From positions 216,130 to 280,129 of the forward strand of contig JAXMFB010000004.1 in NCBI GenBank assembly GCA_046347945.1: a stretch of 64,000 bases of DNA. The letters are read 5' to 3'. Numbering within the stretch: position 1 is the first letter of the stretch; each line of letters starts with the position of its first letter. A program made the translations under genes and the position numbers. This DNA is from Zeimonas sp046347945 (GTDB lineage: Bacteria; Pseudomonadota; Gammaproteobacteria; Burkholderiales; Burkholderiaceae_E). The notes below the pieces were generated by a model. That model was not told where the DNA came from and searched no databases. It saw only the letters and a list, made by a program, of their open reading frames with translations. Below are positions 60,715 through 64,000 of the stretch, piece after piece.

Positions 60715-61110
60715 TCAGGCCACGTAGGCGATGACTTCGCCGCCCACGCCGCTGGCGCGGGCGCGGCGGTCGGTCATGACGCCCTTGGGCGTGGTCACGA
60801 TGGCCACGCCGAGGCCGTTCATCACCTGCGGCAGCGCGTCGCGGCCCCTGTACACGCGAAGGCCGGGACGCGAGACGCGCTCGAGGCGCTCGATCACCGG
60901 ACGGCCGGCGTAGTACTTCAGCTGCACTTCGAGCTCGTTCTTGACGCCTTCGCCCTTGACCGCGAAGCCGTCGATGTAGCCCTCGTCCTTCAGGACCTGC
61001 GCAATCGCCACTTTCAGCTTGGACGACGGCATTGACACCGATTCTTTTTCGACGCGCTGCGCGTTGCGGATGCGCGTGAACATGTCGGCGACCGGATCGC
61101 TCATGCTCAT
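60715..61110 (-). CDS. rpsH: 30S ribosomal protein S8
   Basis: 131 residues from ATG 61110, with AAGGA seven bases upstream. ATG two codons later is an alternative. DPVADMFTRIRNAQ and GVAIVTTPKGVMTDRRAR are the S8 signatures. In E. coli S8 is the translational repressor of the spc operon, acting near rplE. Whether that holds here is inference. Confidence 0.98.
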   Translation of the reverse strand: MSMSDPVADMFTRIRNAQRVEKESVSMPSSKLKVAIAQVLKDEGYIDGFAVKGEGVKNELEVQLKYYAGRPVIERLERVSRPGLRVYRGRDALPQVMNGLGVAIVTTPKGVMTDRRARASGVGGEVIAYVA

Positions 61111-61124
61111 GATGGATTCCTTGT

Positions 61125-61430
61125 TTACCAGCTCGCCTTGGTCAGGCCCGGGACTTCACCGCGCATCGCGATCTCGCGAAGCTTGTTGCGGCCGAGGCCG
61201 AACTTGCGGAAAGTGCCCCGGGGCCGGCCCGTGATCTCGCAGCGATTGCGCAGCCGCGTAGGGCTGGAATCGCGCGGCAGCGCCTGCAACTTCAGGCGCG
61301 CCTGGTAGCGATCTTCCTCGGACAGCGACTGGTCGTTGATGATCGCCTCGAGCGCCTTGCGCTTGGCGGCGAACTTGCGAACCGTCGCCTGGCGCTTCAG
61401 GTCGCGGTTGATCATGGCGAGTTTGGCCAC
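61125..61430 (-). CDS. rpsN: 30S ribosomal protein S14 (zinc-free form)
   Basis: 101 residues from GTG 61430, preceded by GAGGA. A later ATG would lose five residues. LRNRCEITGRPRGTFRKFGLGR is the S14 core. The CxxC pairs of the zinc-binding form are absent, so this is the long C-minus type, in contrast to the zinc-form L36 in the same operon. Confidence 0.97.
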   Translation of the reverse strand: MAKLAMINRDLKRQATVRKFAAKRKALEAIINDQSLSEEDRYQARLKLQALPRDSSPTRLRNRCEITGRPRGTFRKFGLGRNKLREIAMRGEVPGLTKASW

Positions 61431-61446
61431 TTTGTGCTTCCTCGAT

Positions 61447-61986
61447 TCAGTTGCGGAACGGGAACTTGAAGGCCGCCAGCAGCGCCTTCGCTTCCTCGTC
61501 GTTCTTCGCGGTGGTCGTGATGCTGATGTTCAGCCCACGCAGCGCGTCGACCTTGTCGTACTCGATCTCGGGGAAAATGATCTGTTCCTTGACCCCGATG
61601 TTGTAGTTGCCGCGACCGTCGAACGCCTTGCCCGACACGCCCCGGAAGTCGCGCACCCGTGGCAGCGCAACCGTGACCAGGCGGTCGAAGAACTCGAACA
61701 TCCGCTCGCCGCGCAGCGTGACCATGCACCCGATCGGGTAGCCGGCGCGGATCTTGAAGCCGGCGATCGCCTTCTTCGCCTTGGTGGTCACGACCTTCTG
61801 GCCGGCGATCTTCGCGAGGTCGCCCGAGGCGTTGTCGAGGACCTTCTTGTCCGCCACCGCCTCCGAGACGCCCATGTTCAGCGTGATCTTGGTGATGCGC
61901 GGCACTTGCATCACGGACTTGTAGCCGAACTGCTTCATCAGGTCGGGTACGACCTTCTCGCGGTAGTGCTGTTGCAGGCGAGCCAT
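61447..61986 (-). CDS. rplE: 50S ribosomal protein L5
   Basis: 179 residues: MARLQQHYREKVVPDLMKQF, KITLNMGVSEAVADKK, RDFRGVSGKAFDGRGNYN and the C-terminal LLAAFKFPFRN. It binds 5S rRNA and contacts P-site tRNA. It lies between rplX and rpsN. Confidence 0.98.
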   Translation of the reverse strand: MARLQQHYREKVVPDLMKQFGYKSVMQVPRITKITLNMGVSEAVADKKVLDNASGDLAKIAGQKVVTTKAKKAIAGFKIRAGYPIGCMVTLRGERMFEFFDRLVTVALPRVRDFRGVSGKAFDGRGNYNIGVKEQIIFPEIEYDKVDALRGLNISITTTAKNDEEAKALLAAFKFPFRN

Positions 61987-62019
61987 TTCGATTTCCTAAT
62001 CAGCCCCAGGGAAGGACCC

Positions 62020-62337
62020 TCAGGCGTTCACCATTTCGCCGTTGGACTTGAAGACGCGCACCTTGCGGCCGTCTTCGAGCGTCTTCACGCCGACGCGGTC
62101 GCCCTTGCCCGTGGCCGGGTTGAGCAGCATCACGTTCGACTGGTCGATCGGCATCGACTTGTCGACGATGCCGCCGGTCTGGCCCTTCATCGGGTTCGGG
62201 CGCACGTGCTTCTTCACCATGTTGACGCCCTCGACGACCAGGTGCGTGTCGTCGACGCGGCGCAGCACCGTGCCGCGCTTGCCCTTGTCACGTCCGGCGA
62301 TGACGATCACTTCATCGCCCTTGCGGATCTTGCGCAT
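62020..62337 (-). CDS. rplX: 50S ribosomal protein L24
   Basis: 105 residues from ATG 62337, which overlaps the rplN stop as ATGA. A KOW motif lies near the N-terminus (KGDEVIVIAGRDKGKRG), and the C-terminus has KTLEDGRKVRVFKSNGE. It initiates 50S assembly near the exit tunnel. Confidence 0.98.
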   Translation of the reverse strand: MRKIRKGDEVIVIAGRDKGKRGTVLRRVDDTHLVVEGVNMVKKHVRPNPMKGQTGGIVDKSMPIDQSNVMLLNPATGKGDRVGVKTLEDGRKVRVFKSNGEMVNA

Positions 62338-62705
62338 CAGATCACCTCCGGGGCGAGCGAAACGATCTTCATGAAGCGCTCGGTGCGCAGCTCGCGCGTG
62401 ACCGGCCCGAAGATGCGCGTGCCGATCGGCTCGAGCTTGGCGTTGAGAAGCACCGCGGCATTGCCATCGAAGCGGATCAGCGAGCCGTCCTGGCGCCGCA
62501 CGCCCTTGGCGGTGCGCACGACGACCGCGTTGTAGATCTCGCCCTTCTTGACGCGACCGCGCGGCTGCGCCTCCTTGACCGAGACCTTGATGACGTCGCC
62601 GATGCCGGCGTAGCGACGCTTCGAGCCGCCCAGCACCTTGATACACATGACTGAGCGCGCGCCGGTGTTGTCGGCGACGTCCAGCGTCGATTGCATCTGA
62701 ATCAT
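62337..62705 (-). CDS. rplN: 50S ribosomal protein L14
   Basis: 122 residues: MIQMQSTLDVADNTGARSV, GSKRRYAGIGDVIKV and VTRELRTERFMKIVSLAPEV. It is the first gene of the spc operon, preceded by a 220-bp gap that holds a hairpin and a candidate promoter. Confidence 0.98.
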   Translation of the reverse strand: MIQMQSTLDVADNTGARSVMCIKVLGGSKRRYAGIGDVIKVSVKEAQPRGRVKKGEIYNAVVVRTAKGVRRQDGSLIRFDGNAAVLLNAKLEPIGTRIFGPVTRELRTERFMKIVSLAPEVI

Positions 62706-62817
62706 TTGTCTGCCCCAACTTGATCCGCTACCTGGCTCAGGGCCCGCTCGCGGTCAGTCTTGGTCCCGTGGTTTGGGTGATCCGGTGGCGAAACCTGCCC
62801 GCCAACCAGAGCCGAAC

Positions 62818-62846
62818 ATTATTGCACGTGTGCAACCTTCCTGCAA
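62818..62846 (-). promoter_or_regulatory. Candidate spc operon promoter with internal inverted repeat
   Basis: On the minus strand TTGCAG (62841-62846) and AATAAT (62818-62823, 5 of 6) are 17 bp apart. The spacer contains the inverted repeat TTGCAC-AC-GTGCAA (62822-62835), an operator-like placement. Transcription would start near 62811, about 105 bases before rplN. E. coli has a promoter at the same place. Confidence 0.5.
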
Positions 62847-62878
62847 GCCCGTTCCGGTCGCACAGCCCCGAAACGAAC

Positions 62879-62903
62879 CGGCCGCCCGTTGTGCGGGCGG
62901 CCG
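62879..62903 (-). terminator. Hairpin terminator or attenuator after rpsQ
   Basis: Perfect 10-bp arms CGGCCGCCCG/CGGGCGGCCG (62879-62888 and 62894-62903) with loop TTGTG (plus strand), starting 22 bases past rpsQ. On the minus strand it is followed by GTTCGTTTC, a weak T-rich tail. It probably ends or attenuates the S10 operon. Confidence 0.65.
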
Positions 62904-62925
62904 CAACCGGGTCTCGCCGGCCGGC

Positions 62926-63216
62926 TCAGGCCGCCGCCGGGGTCACCAGCTTCGTGACCTTCCAGGCCTTGGTTCGCGAGATCGGGCGGCACTCCTGGAT
63001 CTCGACGAGGTCGCCCTCGTTGTACGGCGTCTCGGCGTGGGCGTGGTACCGGGTGCTCTGCACGATGTACTTGCCGTAGACCGGATGCTTGACGCGGCGC
63101 TCGATCAGCACCGTGACCGTCTTCTGCATCTTGTTGCTGACCACGCGCCCGACCAGCGTGCGCTTGAGCGCGGTCTTGCCGGAGGCGGTGGCCGCCGTCG
63201 CTTGGGTCGTCGTCAT
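62926..63216 (-). CDS. rpsQ: 30S ribosomal protein S17
   Basis: 96 residues from ATG 63216, overlapping the rpmC stop. A Thr/Ala-rich N-terminal extension of about 15 residues precedes the S17 core LVGRVVSNKMQKTVTVLIER and KHPVYGKYI. It is the last gene of the S10 operon. Confidence 0.97.
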   Translation of the reverse strand: MTTTQATAATASGKTALKRTLVGRVVSNKMQKTVTVLIERRVKHPVYGKYIVQSTRYHAHAETPYNEGDLVEIQECRPISRTKAWKVTKLVTPAAA

Positions 63217-63407
63217 TTCGCGGCCGCCTTCTCGTTCATCACCGTGCGCACGCGCGCGATGTCGCGCCGCGTCTTGCCCAGCTGGCTGGTGTTGTTCAGT
63301 TGCTGCGTGGCGATCTGCATGCGCAGCGAGAAGTGCGCCTTGAGCAGCTCGTCGAGTTCCTTCTTGAGCGCCGCGGGATCCTTGGCGCGCAACTCTTTCG
63401 CTTTCAT
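63213..63407 (-). CDS. rpmC: 50S ribosomal protein L29
   Basis: 64 residues from ATG 63407 (MKAKELRAKDPAAL), the usual betaproteobacterial length. A GTG at 63440 overlaps the rplP stop and would add 11 residues. SLRMQIATQQLNNTSQLGK is the L29 core. It docks signal recognition particle and trigger factor at the exit tunnel. Confidence 0.95.
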   Translation of the reverse strand: MKAKELRAKDPAALKKELDELLKAHFSLRMQIATQQLNNTSQLGKTRRDIARVRTVMNEKAAAK

Positions 63408-63436
63408 GTTCGTGCCCTTGTCGTCGCCGGCAGCGC

Positions 63437-63853
63437 TCACGCGCCGACCATGCGGGAGACGAAGACGGTCGCGATCGGCAGCTTGGCCGCAGCGAGCGCA
63501 AACGCCTCGCGGGCCAGCGTCTCGTTCACGCCGTCCATTTCGTAGAGGACCTTGCCCGGCTGGATCTCGGCCACGTAGTACTCGGGGTTGCCCTTGCCGT
63601 TGCCCATGCGGACCTCGGCGGGCTTCTTCGAGACCGGCTTGTCCGGGAAGATGCGGATCCAGACGCGGCCGCCGCGCTTGATGTGGCGCGTCATCGCGCG
63701 GCGCGCGGCCTCGATCTGGCGCGCCGTGAGGCGCCCGCGACCGGTGGCCTTCAGGCCGAAGTCGCCGAACGAAACCGAGGTGCCGCGCGTGGCGATGCCC
63801 TTGTTGCGGCCCTTCTGTTCTTTCCTGTACTTACGTCGAGCGGGTTGCAGCAT
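63437..63853 (-). CDS. rplP: 50S ribosomal protein L16
   Basis: 138 residues: MLQPARRKYRKEQKGRNKG, FGDFGLKATGRGRLTARQIE and RIFPDKPVSKKPAEVRMG. It organises the A-site region of the 50S subunit. It lies between rpsC and rpmC. Confidence 0.98.
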   Translation of the reverse strand: MLQPARRKYRKEQKGRNKGIATRGTSVSFGDFGLKATGRGRLTARQIEAARRAMTRHIKRGGRVWIRIFPDKPVSKKPAEVRMGNGKGNPEYYVAEIQPGKVLYEMDGVNETLAREAFALAAAKLPIATVFVSRMVGA

Positions 63854-63862
63854 CGCTCACTC

Positions 63863-64000
63863 CTATTCGCCCTTCTTTTCACCGTCGGCCGAGGCACCCG
63901 CCACCTTGCGCACGCGCTTGACGGCGGTCTTCGGGGCTTCGGCAGGCTGTTCGGCCGGCCGATCGGCAGCGCCCGCCTCACCATCGGCGCGGCGGCGCGG
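63863..64000 (-). CDS. rpsC: 30S ribosomal protein S3, C-terminal fragment
   Basis: Only the last 45 residues are visible, ending at TAG 63863-63865. The segment is Arg/Ala/Pro-rich and contains KTAVKRVRKVAG, like betaproteobacterial S3 tails. The identity also rests on position just upstream of rplP. The N-terminus lies beyond the window. Confidence 0.85.
   Translation of the reverse strand, partial: PRRRADGEAGAADRPAEQPAEAPKTAVKRVRKVAGASADGEKKGE

Overview
The window is a GC-rich (roughly 70% by eye) chromosomal segment of a betaproteobacterium, most likely of the order Burkholderiales. The evidence is gene order: fmdB-DUF502-aspS-nudB, uvrA divergent from an MFS gene and ssb, pilMNOPQ-aroK-aroB-dgt-gltB-gltD, cytochrome c4 divergent from engB-hemB, and a complete spc/alpha ribosomal operon. 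The mix of an Anr/FNR-type site with a cbb3 oxidase, ThrH, an apparently zinc-independent HemB and an apparently non-discriminating AspRS also fits. I see no tRNA, rRNA, insertion sequence, prophage or CRISPR array. This is core chromosome, not an island.

Layout. 1-5930 (minus): one likely operon, fmdB, DUF502, aspS, nudB, an EEP-family hydrolase, clsB and the start of a DUF429 gene. 6038-8255: thrH (minus) and an orphan PaaK-like adenylate-forming ligase (plus). 8304-13105: ssb and an MFS exporter (minus) divergent from uvrA. 13109-14943 (minus): mtnA and a class II aldolase, which look like a 5'-methylthioadenosine salvage (DHAP shunt) pair. 15079-24082 (plus): cbb3 oxidase biogenesis and structural cluster, TauE/SafE-like protein, ccoI (interrupted by an apparent one-base deletion), ccoS, ccoN, ccoO, ccoQ, ccoP, ccoG, fixH and a small two-helix membrane protein. 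24158-25774: hslR (minus), a MaoC dehydratase and a GST (plus). 25787-41840 (minus): amidase, gltD, gltB, dgt, aroB, aroK and pilQPONM. 42186-46023 (plus): mrcA, lptM and lysA. 45991-48410 (minus): msrQ, msrP and cytochrome c4. 48527-51438 (plus): engB, hemB and a corA-like gene. 51429-53595 (minus): cutA and an ABC exporter pair. 53724-64000 (minus): rplQ back through rpoA, secY, the spc operon and the end of the S10 operon, cut off inside rpsC.

How the genes work together. The cco cluster makes a high-affinity terminal oxidase with its copper supply (CcoI), assembly factors (CcoS, CcoG, FixH) and an apparent class II FNR-type promoter in front of ccoN. pilMNOPQ encodes the type IV pilus alignment subcomplex and outer-membrane secretin. 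aroK and aroB act in the shikimate pathway, and gltBD assimilates ammonia. msrPQ repairs oxidised periplasmic methionines, using electrons from the respiratory chain.

I do not find a clearly new biological system. The items most worth a second look are the ccoI frameshift, the AT-rich inverted repeat at the predicted pilM transcript start, the operator-like inverted repeat inside the predicted spc promoter, the mtnA-aldolase pair and the orphan PaaK-like ligase.
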